27,500 nucleotides of DNA from Methanobacterium sp. UBA294. GTDB lineage: Archaea > Methanobacteriota > Methanobacteria > Methanobacteriales > Methanobacteriaceae. Positions 15,263 through 24,677 of the stretch are shown one piece after another. A program made the position numbers and the translations under genes. Within the stretch, counting starts at the first letter, position 1, and every line of letters begins with the position of its first letter. Below the pieces are notes generated by a model, which did no database searches, was not told where the DNA came from, and saw only the letters and a program-made list of their open reading frames with translations. The stretch covers positions 1 through 27,500 of the forward strand of contig DACB01000007.1 of assembly GCA_002494495.1 (NCBI GenBank), in the 5' to 3' direction.

Positions 15263-15991
15263 TTAAACTATCTTAGCATCCACCACTACATGAAATACTC
15301 CCGGCGAATACGTTTTTATGATTTTTTTATTTAATACTTCAACCTGCCGGCCTTCTGCTGCTTTTTTAATTCGCTCTACTGGTCTTATAAATTTGAGTTT
15401 ATCAGGAACAGATTCGTGGTAATGAATTATTCCACCCTCTTCTTTTAATGCACCAATGGCAAAGTCAAGATAGCGATGTGTATAACCAATATAACCCATT
15501 AATACCCGATCTGCGACTCCCTTAGGGGCAACTTCTCTACAGTCCCCATGAATTGATTTTATCTTTTCTGTTACCTTATTTAATCGGATATTTTCTTCCA
15601 AATAATGATAAGCAGTTGGATTTATTTCAATTGAATAAACTTTTTTTACCGGGGAATGAACTGCAATAGGGATGGAAAAATAGCCTATACCTGCAAATAA
15701 ATCTACCACAGTTTCATCAGCTTCTACCAGTTCTGCAATTCTTTTTCTCTCCGTGGTGTTTCCCTTGGACCACATTATCTTGGATACATCCAGCTTGAAA
15801 AGACAGTGATTTTCCCGGTGAATTGTTTCAGTACCTTCACCAATTAGCACTTTCACTTCGGGCTCTCGCTTAAATCCCTTGATCTTGCCTAATTTAACCA
15901 CCCGGTTTACTCCAGGTAGATCCAATAATGTTTCTGGATTTTCCATGTCCTTTTTAACTACGAGGATGTCTCCTATTACCTTCCCTTTCAT
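15263..15991 (-). CDS. taw2: Class I SAM-dependent Trm5/TYW2-family tRNA enzyme, probably Taw2
   Basis: 242-residue enzyme of the Trm5/TYW2 family. It opens with KVIGDILVV and LPGVNRVVKLGKIKGFKREPEVKVL (25-49), as family members do. The pre-SAM motif is MWSKGNTTERKR (73-84), the SAM site DLFAGIGYFSIP (97-108) and the acidic motif EINP (122-125). The region that in Trm5 carries an N-P-P-type catalytic motif reads DRVLMGYIGYTHRYL (161-175), which fits the TYW2 pattern. I therefore favour the aminocarboxypropyl transferase of wyosine synthesis at position 37 of tRNA-Phe over the m1G37 methyltransferase. ATG 15991 lacks a ribosome binding site, and a TATA-like box centred near 16024 predicts a leader of only a few bases. 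Confidence 0.8.
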   Translation of the reverse strand: MKGKVIGDILVVKKDMENPETLLDLPGVNRVVKLGKIKGFKREPEVKVLIGEGTETIHRENHCLFKLDVSKIMWSKGNTTERKRIAELVEADETVVDLFAGIGYFSIPIAVHSPVKKVYSIEINPTAYHYLEENIRLNKVTEKIKSIHGDCREVAPKGVADRVLMGYIGYTHRYLDFAIGALKEEGGIIHYHESVPDKLKFIRPVERIKKAAEGRQVEVLNKKIIKTYSPGVFHVVVDAKIV

Positions 15992-16078
15992 GTTTATATA
16001 TGAGTTGGAAAATGTAGTTAAATATAATTATTTGAAATTTTTAAATAGTAAAAACATCCATGGAATGATTTAAATTAT

Positions 16079-16140
16079 AAAATTATTAATTGATAGAAAA
16101 TTATTAATTGAATATTTTATATTGCAAAATCATAAATTGA
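16079..16140. repeat. AT-rich direct repeats upstream of the NuoE-like gene
   Basis: aaaattattaattga is repeated exactly at 16079-16093 and 16097-16111 (18-bp period). A degenerate third copy, aaaatcataaattga, lies at 16126-16140. They lie in the 188-bp divergent gap, 40-100 bp before the NuoE-like gene and beside its likely TATA run (atattttata, 16111-16120). Spacing near two helical turns would suit a repeating regulator site, but simple AT-rich sequence may explain it. Confidence 0.6.
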
Positions 16141-16179
16141 TTATATTACATTTCTAATTTAATTTTAGGAGCATTATAG

Positions 16180-16632
16180 ATGCATGAAGATTTTGAAGAA
16201 ATAAAATCAACTTATAAAGGAAAAAAATCGGATATTATACCTCTCCTCCAGGATATCCAAATAAAATATGGTTATTTACCAGGAGAAATGATGCAGGAAG
16301 TATCTCGTTTTGTAGGGGTGTCCAAGAGCGAAGTTTTTGGTGTAGCAACCTTTTATTCCCAGTTCAGATTTACTCCCAAGGGCCGTACTCACGTCATGGT
16401 GTGTAAAGGAACTGCCTGCCATGTAAGCGGCGCAGATAAGATAATAGAAGGTATTGAAAGACATTTAGGAGTTAAAGAAGGAGATGTAACCTTCGATATG
16501 GAATATTCACTGGAATCAGTGGGGTGTTTGGGTTGCTGTGCCCTGGCCCCCTGTGCCATGGTCAATGATGAGATAAAATCAAACATCAGCCTTAAAGACG
16601 TAAAACGTCTATTTTCCAAGAGAAAAAATTAG
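16180..16632 (+). CDS. NuoE-like [2Fe-2S] thioredoxin-fold protein
   Basis: 150-residue stand-alone homolog of the 24-kDa subunit of complex I and of HndA/HoxE. The helical N-terminal part (LLQDIQIKYGYLPGEMMQEVSRFVGVSKSEVFGVATFYSQF) is typical. The thioredoxin-like domain supplies four [2Fe-2S] ligands: Cys75 and Cys80 in CKGTAC, and Cys116 and Cys120 in CLGCC. In its usual complexes this subunit passes electrons between NuoF-type flavin subunits and other clusters. No nuoF, nuoG, hydrogenase or formate dehydrogenase gene is next to it, so its partner is unknown. ATG 16180 follows AGGAG by about eight bases. It is transcribed away from the taw2-like gene. Confidence 0.9.
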   Translation: MHEDFEEIKSTYKGKKSDIIPLLQDIQIKYGYLPGEMMQEVSRFVGVSKSEVFGVATFYSQFRFTPKGRTHVMVCKGTACHVSGADKIIEGIERHLGVKEGDVTFDMEYSLESVGCLGCCALAPCAMVNDEIKSNISLKDVKRLFSKRKN

Positions 16633-16705
16633 ATGACATTAATAATCATTGAGATAAACCATTTTTTAAATCGGAGTTTATAGTTTTTGGCACAAATTAA
16701 GTAAA

Positions 16706-16723
16706 GATACCTTTATAAGTATC
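16706..16723 (+). promoter_or_regulatory. TATA-like element flanked by a small inverted repeat (distal psmB promoter candidate)
   Basis: gatac (16706-16710) and gtatc (16719-16723) flank tttataa (16712-16718). If used, transcription would start near 16740 and leave a leader of about 135 nt for psmB. The symmetric arms around the TATA core could be a regulator site. This is a pattern observation only. Confidence 0.3.
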
Positions 16724-16791
16724 CAAGTCAAAATAGGCCTTGAGAAGTTTAAAACCATTAAAAACTTTCTAAAATTATATTCATGTAAATA

Positions 16792-16799
16792 TTTATATA
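16792..16799 (+). promoter_or_regulatory. Probable TATA box of psmB
   Basis: tttatata matches the archaeal TATA consensus core and is preceded by the A-rich gtaaata. It predicts a start near 16822 and a leader of about 54 nt that ends with GAGGTG before ATG 16876. Confidence 0.5.
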
Positions 16800-16875
16800 T
16801 TAGGAACTCAAGATTATAATCCAGTAAACATTGAAACTATTTTTTTACTAATTATTTTATTTTCGAGGTGTATTT

Positions 16876-17499
16876 ATGAACGATAAAGACCATTTAAAAG
16901 GCACAACTACCCTTGGTTTAACCTGCAAAGACGGAGTAGTTTTTGCAACCGAAAGAAGAGCAACCATGGGTAACCTTATTGCTCACAAAGTGGCAGATAA
17001 GATCTTCAGGATAGATGAACACATAGGAGCTACCATTGCCGGTTCTGTTTCCCACGCGCAAACACTGATAAAATTCATAACCGCTGAATCAGCTCTTTAT
17101 AGACTTAGAAATGACGAAGAAATTAGCGTTGAATCCTTGGCAACCTTAACTTCTAACATATTACGATCAAACCCATTGTATGTACAAACACTCCTTGGAG
17201 GAGTTGACAATAAAGGACCATCAATATTTTCTTTAGACCCTGCTGGAGGCGTAATTAAAGATTTGATGATTTCCACAGGTTCTGGATCCATGGTGACCTA
17301 CGGTGTCCTAGAAGACAGATACAGTGAAGACATATACGTAGAAGAAGGGGTAGACTTAGCTATAAGGGGTATAAAGGCAGCAATGGAGAGAGATGCATTC
17401 TCCGGTAATGGTATCCGTGTAGCAACTATCACTAAAGAAGAAGGTTTCATAAAACTTCCAGATGAAGAAGTAGGAAGGAAAATCAAAGAAATAAACTAA
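16876..17499 (+). CDS. psmB: Proteasome beta subunit PsmB
   Basis: Catalytic subunit of the archaeal 20S proteasome, an N-terminal threonine hydrolase. A nine-residue propeptide (MNDKDHLKG) precedes TTTLGL, so self-cleavage between Gly9 and Thr10 would expose the nucleophile. In mature numbering Thr1, Glu17 and Lys33 correspond to Thr10, Glu26 and Lys42 here, all present. The segment SGSGSMVTYGVLEDRY and the later AMERDAFSGNGI are typical. The length of 207 residues is normal. GAGGTG precedes ATG 16876 by about seven bases. The alpha subunit is not in the window. A T-run terminator follows, so it probably forms its own transcript. Confidence 0.96.
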   Translation: MNDKDHLKGTTTLGLTCKDGVVFATERRATMGNLIAHKVADKIFRIDEHIGATIAGSVSHAQTLIKFITAESALYRLRNDEEISVESLATLTSNILRSNPLYVQTLLGGVDNKGPSIFSLDPAGGVIKDLMISTGSGSMVTYGVLEDRYSEDIYVEEGVDLAIRGIKAAMERDAFSGNGIRVATITKEEGFIKLPDEEVGRKIKEIN

Positions 17500-17515
17500 A
17501 TTAAAACCTTATCTA

Positions 17516-17535
17516 TTTAATTTTTTTTAAATTAT
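17516..17535 (+). terminator. Poly-T terminator after psmB
   Basis: An uninterrupted run of eight T at 17521-17528, preceded by ttaa and followed by aaatt, begins 22 bp after the psmB stop codon. It fits archaeal intrinsic termination or factor-assisted cleavage at a U tract. Confidence 0.5.
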
Positions 17536-17608
17536 TATTCAAATCCTGAGTTTTAAAAATTAAAAAACTTAGCATAATTCAAATTTCTCATTTTTAAGAT
17601 GTGATGGA

Positions 17609-19513
<1,905 letters not shown>

Positions 19514-19519
19514 AAATCT

Positions 19520-19645
19520 TTTCTCCATATAATTTCTTTCTCCATTTAATTTTTTTAATTAATTTTCTCTTTTTAAAAATCTTTTAAAATCTTTTAATCC
19601 TTTTTTTACTGTAAATCTCCCTTTTGATTCTCCTTTTTTTTATTG
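19520..19645 (+). terminator. Extended multi-tract T-rich termination zone after fttA
   Basis: The first 130 bp after the fttA stop contain many consecutive T tracts (four to eight T each), separated by short A- or C-containing spacers and ending in an eight-T run near 19633-19640. On the RNA this is a series of U tracts, the known signal of aCPSF1-dependent termination. No hairpin dominates. It lies before the purM promoter. Confidence 0.6.
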
Positions 19646-19799
19646 ACTTTACACTCCAGCTTTACACTTGGAATATTAATTTCAACAAAAAATGAACAAG
19701 TTTTATTAGGTTAAAATTCAATAGGCTATATTAGAGTAATCTTTTTAAATCCGAATTTTAATTATAAAACCATACTCAATCAATAAATCGGTGATTTTA

Positions 19800-20825
19800 A
19801 TGACAACTTATAAAGAATCCGGGGTAGACATCAACTTAGAAGAGGTTACCATATCTGCTTTAACCTCAAACCTTAAAGAAACCCTCAAATTCAGGGACGT
19901 GATAACAGAATCCGGCCATTTTGCAGCACTTCTTCGCCTAGGAGATAAAGCAATTGCCATGAGTACCGATGGAGTGGGAAGTAAGATCTTAGTTGCAGAA
20001 CTATTGGATAAATACGATACAGTAGGTATCGATTGTGTAGCCATGGTGGTTAATGATATACTCTGTGTTGGAGCTGAACCCCTGGCCATGGTTGATTATC
20101 TAGCCGTAGAAAAACCCAACCCAGATATAGCAGCCCAGATAGGTAAAGGTCTGGCAGATGGTGCTGAACAAGCAGAAATAGCCATGATAGGCGGGGAAAC
20201 CGCTTCACTGCCAGAGATTGTGAACAACTTCGATCTTGCTGGAACTGGCATTGGAATAGTAGATATAGATGATATAGTTACTGGCGAAAATATCATGGAA
20301 GGAAACATCCTTATAGGAATTTGTTCCAGTGGAATTCATAGTAATGGTTTAAGCCTGGCTCGTAAGGTATTCTTCCAGGATGCTGGTTTGAATGTGGACG
20401 ATGAATTACCAGGATTCCCCCAGAAAACTGTTGGAGAAGAGTTACTTAGACCAACCAGGATATACGTCAAACCGATTATGGAACTTTTAAAAAGTGATGT
20501 TACAGTCCACGGTTTAGCCCATATAACTGGTGGTGGATTCAACAACCTCAAAAGATTGAATCAGGATGTGGGTTACTATATTGATGACTTACCCCAGCCG
20601 AATCCAGTATTCGAGTCCATTTTTTCATTAGGAGTACCACTGGAGGAGATGTATCGAGTATTTAATATGGGCATTGGTATGGTGGTGATTGTTCCAGAAG
20701 AGGACAGCCAGAACGCTTTAAATATTATAAAAAAGCATGACCAGGCCCATATAATAGGGAATGTTACAGGTAAACCCGAGACGGTTACTCTAATGACTTT
20801 AGAAGATACTTTGATTGATATTTAA
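19800..20825 (+). CDS. purM: Phosphoribosylformylglycinamidine cyclo-ligase PurM
   Basis: AIR synthetase of de novo purine synthesis: it closes the imidazole ring of FGAM using ATP. The 341-residue protein begins MTTYKESGVDINLEEV. It has STDGVGSK (55-62), the segment DCVAMVVNDILCVGAEPLAMVDYLA, IGGETASLPEI and HITGGGFNNLKRL, all standard. The start is ATG 19800, because GGTGAT at 19790-19795 is an ideal ribosome binding site; an in-frame GTG at 19791 is part of that site. A BRE/TATA-like stretch (ccgaattttaattataaaa) is at about 19751-19769. The next gene, comC, has its own ribosome binding site 113 bp later. Confidence 0.95.
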   Translation: MTTYKESGVDINLEEVTISALTSNLKETLKFRDVITESGHFAALLRLGDKAIAMSTDGVGSKILVAELLDKYDTVGIDCVAMVVNDILCVGAEPLAMVDYLAVEKPNPDIAAQIGKGLADGAEQAEIAMIGGETASLPEIVNNFDLAGTGIGIVDIDDIVTGENIMEGNILIGICSSGIHSNGLSLARKVFFQDAGLNVDDELPGFPQKTVGEELLRPTRIYVKPIMELLKSDVTVHGLAHITGGGFNNLKRLNQDVGYYIDDLPQPNPVFESIFSLGVPLEEMYRVFNMGIGMVVIVPEEDSQNALNIIKKHDQAHIIGNVTGKPETVTLMTLEDTLIDI

Positions 20826-20938
20826 CCATAAAAAATTAGATATCTTCTTTAAGATTTAATTACGAGTTTGAAAATATTCATCAAGATTTAACCAAGCATA
20901 TAAAATAATAATTTAAACATACTTTTTGGTGATTTAAT

Positions 20939-21961
20939 ATGAAATTAACCATAGAACAGGAAAGATCGATACTCACAGAAATACTTGAAAGAAAGGGCGT
21001 GATATTAGAGGACGCTGAAATAGTCACTGATGTTACAATAGATGCTGACTTAAAAGGATTTACATCCCATGGGCTGGGAAGATTTCCACAGTACATAATT
21101 GGCCTTAATAGTGGGAACATAAAAATTGACACTGATATTGAGATTGAAAATGAAACTGTATCAACCGCACTTATAAATGGTAACCACCGATTTGGACATG
21201 TAGTAGCCTACTATGCCATGGAATTAGCCATGGATAAAGCATCAGAGAACGGTGTTGGAATGGTGGGTGTACATGACTCCAACCACTTTGGTGTAGCTGG
21301 ATACTACTCTGATATGGCATTAATGCAGGATATGATTGGTGTGGTGCTTGCTAATACCGAACCAGCTGTAGCACCCATAGGTGGGAAGAAGCCCATTATA
21401 GGTACCAACCCCATTGCCATTGGAATACCTTCCAACAAGAATTACGTGTCTGTGGATATGGCCACATCAGCCACAGCCAGGGGCAAACTCCTGGAAGCCA
21501 TGCGTAAAGGAGAAAAGATACCAGATAACGTTGCACTGGACTCAGAGGGAAACCCCACCATAGACCCCCAGGAAGCACTTAAAGGATCTATACTGCCCTT
21601 CGGAGCGCATAAAGGTTATGCCCTGTCATTCATGATTGAAATAATTGCCGGCCCCCTGGTCAGGGCTGCAACTGGTTCAAAAGTTACAGGAACAGCTAAT
21701 TCTAGGAAAATCTGCACCAAAGGTGACCTGTACTTTGCAATCGACCCCACAGTATTCGGTGATTTAGAAGAGTTCAAGAATGAAGTTGATAATTTCGTAC
21801 TGGAAATTAAAGAGTCGGGTGATGTTTTCATCCCCGGAGATATGGAAGTACGTAACATTAAAAGAAATATGGAAAAAGGTATAAACGTGGATGAAACACT
21901 TGCACAAGAATTGAAAAAAATATCTGAGGATTTAGATTTTGATTTGGAGAAATATCTCTAA
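20939..21961 (+). CDS. comC: L-sulfolactate dehydrogenase ComC (Ldh2/malate dehydrogenase-like family)
   Basis: NAD(P)-dependent dehydrogenase that oxidises sulfolactate to sulfopyruvate in coenzyme M synthesis. The 340-residue protein shows the Ldh2 motifs SHGLGRFPQY (43-52), NGNHRFGHV (81-88) and the catalytic-region SNHFGVAGYYS (114-124), then PIIGTNPIAIGIP, DMATSATARGK and LPFGAHKGYALSFMIEI. Close relatives include malate and ureidoglycolate dehydrogenases. ComC is preferred because comD and comE, which act next in the pathway, lie 1.6 kb downstream on the same strand. GGTGAT stands five bases before ATG 20939. comA and comB are not in the window. Confidence 0.88.
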   Translation: MKLTIEQERSILTEILERKGVILEDAEIVTDVTIDADLKGFTSHGLGRFPQYIIGLNSGNIKIDTDIEIENETVSTALINGNHRFGHVVAYYAMELAMDKASENGVGMVGVHDSNHFGVAGYYSDMALMQDMIGVVLANTEPAVAPIGGKKPIIGTNPIAIGIPSNKNYVSVDMATSATARGKLLEAMRKGEKIPDNVALDSEGNPTIDPQEALKGSILPFGAHKGYALSFMIEIIAGPLVRAATGSKVTGTANSRKICTKGDLYFAIDPTVFGDLEEFKNEVDNFVLEIKESGDVFIPGDMEVRNIKRNMEKGINVDETLAQELKKISEDLDFDLEKYL

Positions 21962-21979
21962 AATCTATTAATCGTTATT

Positions 21980-21992
21980 TAGATAGTATCTA
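21980..21992. promoter_or_regulatory. Perfect 13-bp palindrome, possible operator
   Basis: tagata and tatcta flank a single g, giving a perfect inverted repeat 18 bp after the comC stop codon. The one-base loop cannot form an RNA hairpin, so any role would be as a protein site on DNA. It lies about 220 bp before purP. Chance is a real possibility in AT-rich DNA. Confidence 0.2.
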
Positions 21993-22211
21993 CTCTTTTG
22001 AGAACCTGCAATTTTTAAAAAACTACTTTTGAATTTCAAAAAAAATTGAACATTTTTTAATCCATTTTTTTTATAATCCCTGGAGATAAATAGTTGGTAC
22101 TTGTAAATCTTTTAATTAGGCAGAAATCCAAGACGAAAAAAATAACAATTAAGAATGGTCATTTTAATTTAAGGTCAAATTCATCAACAGTTAGACTGGG
22201 AGGAATTAAAA

Positions 22212-23303
22212 ATGAGTAAAATAAACAGGCAGGAAATTACTGACATCTTAGATGGTTACAACAAGGAAGATATAACAATCGCCACATTAGGAAGTCATTC
22301 ATCACTGCACATGTTTCACGGAGCTAAAGCAGAGGGATTTAAAACAGCTGTAGTCTGTGAAAAAGGAAGAGAAACTCCATATAAAAGGTTCGGTGTATGT
22401 GATGAATTTATAATAGTGGATAAATTCAGTGACATAGTAAATGACGAGGTACAAGAACAGTTAAAGGATTTAAACAGTATTGTATTCCCACACGGGTCTT
22501 TTGTAGCCTATGCAGGGCTGGATAATATAGAAACAATCTTCAACGTTCCCATGTTCGGAAACAGAGATATATTAAGGTGGGAAGCAGAAAGGGACCTTGA
22601 AAGAAAGATGATGTTGGATGCAGGAATCAGAATCCCAAAAAAAATTACAGATCCTTCAAAAATTGACGGTACAGTGATGGTAAAGTTCCCTGGAGCCAGA
22701 GGAGGAAGAGGATACTTCGTTGCCACTTCAACCGAAGAATACCATCAAAAAATTGAAACCATGATGGAGAGGAAATGGATCGAAGAAGAGGATATAAAAG
22801 GAGTACACATTGAAGAATATGTTCTGGGATGTAACTACTGTATTCATTACTTCTTCTCTGGACTAAATGATGAATCAGAACTTATGGGAATGGACAGTAG
22901 ATACGAATCAACCATCGATGGTTTAACCAGGGTACCAGCTAAAGACCAGCTGGATTTAAGTGTAGACCCATCTTACGTTATAACCGGTAACCATCCCACA
23001 GTTATGAGGGAATCTTTGCTTACACAGGTATTTGATATAGGAGACCAGATAACAGATGCAGCGAAAGGACTGGTACCACCAGGATTTAACGGTCCCTTCT
23101 GTATGCAGACTCTGGTAAATGACGACTTGGAAGTTGTGGTGTTTGAGATGAGCGCCCGGTCAGACGGCGGAACAAACACCTTCATGAACGGTTCACCATA
23201 CAGCTACTTGTACCATGGAGAACCATTAAGCATGGGCCGTAGAATGGCTCGTGAGATTAAAAATGGTATAAAAGAAGACCGTTTAGATGATATAATTACT
23301 TAA
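22212..23303 (+). CDS. purP: Archaeal FAICAR synthetase PurP (formate-dependent)
   Basis: ATP-grasp ligase that converts AICAR, formate and ATP to FAICAR, replacing the folate-dependent PurH step. This fits methanogens, which use tetrahydromethanopterin. The 363-residue protein has an N-terminal Rossmann-like part (ITIATLGSHSSLHMFHGAKAEGF, CEKGRETPYKRF) and an ATP-grasp core with VMVKFPGARGGRGYF, then HIEEYVLGCNYCIHYF, NGPFCMQTLV and FEMSARSDGGTNTFMNG. GGGAGGA lies six bases before ATG 22212. The 250-bp leader region upstream is AT-rich with T runs at 22055-22075 that probably end comC transcription. A poly-T run follows the stop. Confidence 0.95.
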   Translation: MSKINRQEITDILDGYNKEDITIATLGSHSSLHMFHGAKAEGFKTAVVCEKGRETPYKRFGVCDEFIIVDKFSDIVNDEVQEQLKDLNSIVFPHGSFVAYAGLDNIETIFNVPMFGNRDILRWEAERDLERKMMLDAGIRIPKKITDPSKIDGTVMVKFPGARGGRGYFVATSTEEYHQKIETMMERKWIEEEDIKGVHIEEYVLGCNYCIHYFFSGLNDESELMGMDSRYESTIDGLTRVPAKDQLDLSVDPSYVITGNHPTVMRESLLTQVFDIGDQITDAAKGLVPPGFNGPFCMQTLVNDDLEVVVFEMSARSDGGTNTFMNGSPYSYLYHGEPLSMGRRMAREIKNGIKEDRLDDIIT

Positions 23304-23308
23304 ACCCT

Positions 23309-23319
23309 TCTTTTTTTTA
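23309..23319 (+). terminator. Poly-T terminator after purP
   Basis: The stop codon is followed within a few bases by ttc and eight consecutive T (23311-23318). No convincing hairpin is present. It separates purP from the comD/comE pair. Confidence 0.5.
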
Positions 23320-23373
23320 TTAATCTTGTATATATCAATCTATTCAATTCTTATTCTCTTTATCCCCAGTTAA

Positions 23374-23517
23374 ATGTCAAAACTTATTCAAACTTTATTA
23401 AATCAGATTGTATCCCGATATCTTGAGAAAACACCATTAACTGAACTAGAATATGCCAATTGCTGGAGCAAATATTCAAATATCATCCTCTCGGAATACT
23501 CAAGTTTATTAGAATAG
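23374..23517 (+). CDS. Possible 47-residue small protein between purP and comD
   Basis: An ATG-initiated frame reads MSKLIQTLLNQIVSRYLEKT, then PLTELEYANC, WSKYSNIILS and EYSSLLE before a TAG. The composition is protein-like, with mixed charged and hydrophobic residues, and it predicts two or three helices. No ribosome binding site precedes the ATG and I recognise no family. It fills most of the 249-bp space before comD, where base composition is less AT-extreme than in other gaps. It could be a real small protein, a gene remnant, or chance. Confidence 0.25.
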   Translation: MSKLIQTLLNQIVSRYLEKTPLTELEYANCWSKYSNIILSEYSSLLE

Positions 23518-23552
23518 ACTATTAAAAATAGTAGGTAATTAATTAAAACGAA

Positions 23553-24053
23553 ATGTTTAAAATGGACAGTAGCAAAGCAGTTTTTCAGGGGCTGAAAAAA
23601 GCAGGCATAAACTTCGTGGTCAGTCTACCCTGTATAAACCTGGGTAAGATAATTGAAATGGTGGACTGCGACCCCGACATCATTCATGTCCCGGTTACAC
23701 GGGAAGAGGAAGGATTTGGAATCTGTGCTGGAGCATACCTGGGAGGTAAGAAAACAGCAATCTTAATGCAGAACTCCGGACTTGGAAATTCAGTAAATGT
23801 CCTGGCTTCATTATTTAAACTCTATCAAATACCCATTATAATGATACTGAGTCATCGAGGGACAGAAGGGGAATTTATGAGCGCACAGATCCCAATGGGA
23901 GAAGCCACTCCTGGCGTGCTGGATGCACTAGAAATCGCTTATTTCCTACCGGAAACTCCCGATGATGCCTGTAAAGTCCTATCTGGAGCGTGGTTGCTTT
24001 CAGAGATGGGCGGTTCCCCAGTAGCCATGTTGCTTGAAATTGGGTTCTGGTAA
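23553..24053 (+). CDS. comD: Sulfopyruvate decarboxylase alpha subunit ComD
   Basis: TPP-enzyme half that, with ComE, decarboxylates sulfopyruvate to sulfoacetaldehyde in coenzyme M synthesis. It is the PYR-type domain: FVVSLPCINLGKI, then TREEEGFGICAGAYLGGKK with the glutamate that activates TPP, QNSGLGNSVNVL and MILSHRG. The length of about 166 residues is normal for the separate subunit. ATG 23553 is listed; the in-frame ATG at 23562, giving MDSSKAVFQGL, matches the usual N-terminus as well or better, and neither has a strong ribosome binding site. The comE ATG follows 43 bp after the stop. Confidence 0.93.
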   Translation: MFKMDSSKAVFQGLKKAGINFVVSLPCINLGKIIEMVDCDPDIIHVPVTREEEGFGICAGAYLGGKKTAILMQNSGLGNSVNVLASLFKLYQIPIIMILSHRGTEGEFMSAQIPMGEATPGVLDALEIAYFLPETPDDACKVLSGAWLLSEMGGSPVAMLLEIGFW

Positions 24054-24096
24054 ATTTAATCATTTAATCAAACTTTTACAGGGAAAAACTAAGAAA

Positions 24097-24639
24097 ATGA
24101 AGAGAATCGACGCAATTAAACGGATCGCCGAGCAGCTAAAGGACGAATTGGCAATCTGCAACATAGGATTCCCATCCAGGGAACTGTACGCAGTAAAAGA
24201 TTCACCCACCCACTTTTACATGTTAGGATCCATGGGAATGTCCTCTTCTATAGGTTTGGGATTAGCCCTAGCCCAGGAAAGAAAAGTTGTGGCCCTGGAT
24301 GGGGATGGATCACTTCTAATGAATCTTGGCAGTCTGGTCACCATCTACAGCCAGGACCCCAAGAATTTCATCCTGATACTACTGGATAACGAGTGTTACG
24401 GCTCAACCGGATCACAGTGCACCTACGCCAGTACTGTAAATTTATCTCTGATTGCAGAGGCTGTTGGATTTAAAAATACCTTCCAATTCAAGGAAAATTT
24501 AGATTTAACTCACGTCTTAAAGGCTGAGGGCCCTGTTTTTGTTCATGTTAAGGTTGAACAGGGAAATGCAGATGTCCCGGTAATAGATATGGAACCAGAA
24601 GAAATAAAGGAACGGTTCATGGAGAATATAAATAAATAA
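24097..24639 (+). CDS. comE: Sulfopyruvate decarboxylase beta subunit ComE
   Basis: The TPP-binding half of sulfopyruvate decarboxylase, 180 residues. The PP-domain motif runs from GDG (69-71) through GSLLMNLGSLVTI to LLDN (95-98), the usual GDG-to-N spacing for Mg-TPP binding. Upstream are GFPSRELY and MLGSMGMSSSIGLGLALA, typical of the family. The start is ATG 24097, giving MKRIDAIKRIAEQL. The frame is open further upstream across the comD stop to a TTG at 24034, but those 21 residues are not family-like. comD and comE surely share one transcript, which ends at a symmetric T/A-run terminator facing hisE. Confidence 0.93.
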   Translation: MKRIDAIKRIAEQLKDELAICNIGFPSRELYAVKDSPTHFYMLGSMGMSSSIGLGLALAQERKVVALDGDGSLLMNLGSLVTIYSQDPKNFILILLDNECYGSTGSQCTYASTVNLSLIAEAVGFKNTFQFKENLDLTHVLKAEGPVFVHVKVEQGNADVPVIDMEPEEIKERFMENINK

Positions 24640-24645
24640 TTTGAC

Positions 24646-24664
24646 TTTTTTATCTTTAAAAAAA
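24646..24664. terminator. Bidirectional terminator between comE and hisE
   Basis: Six T at 24646-24651 and seven A at 24658-24664 flank atcttt in the 38-bp convergent gap. On either strand this gives a T run, with weak self-pairing. It can serve both comE (plus) and hisE (minus). Confidence 0.5.
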
Positions 24665-24677
24665 TATTAAAAATTAA

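Noticed and set aside
24034..24096. Longer ComE start at TTG inside comD
   Set aside because: The extra 21 residues are not family-like and ATG 24097 gives the normal N-terminus. The open frame across the comD stop hints at an ancient fusion only weakly.
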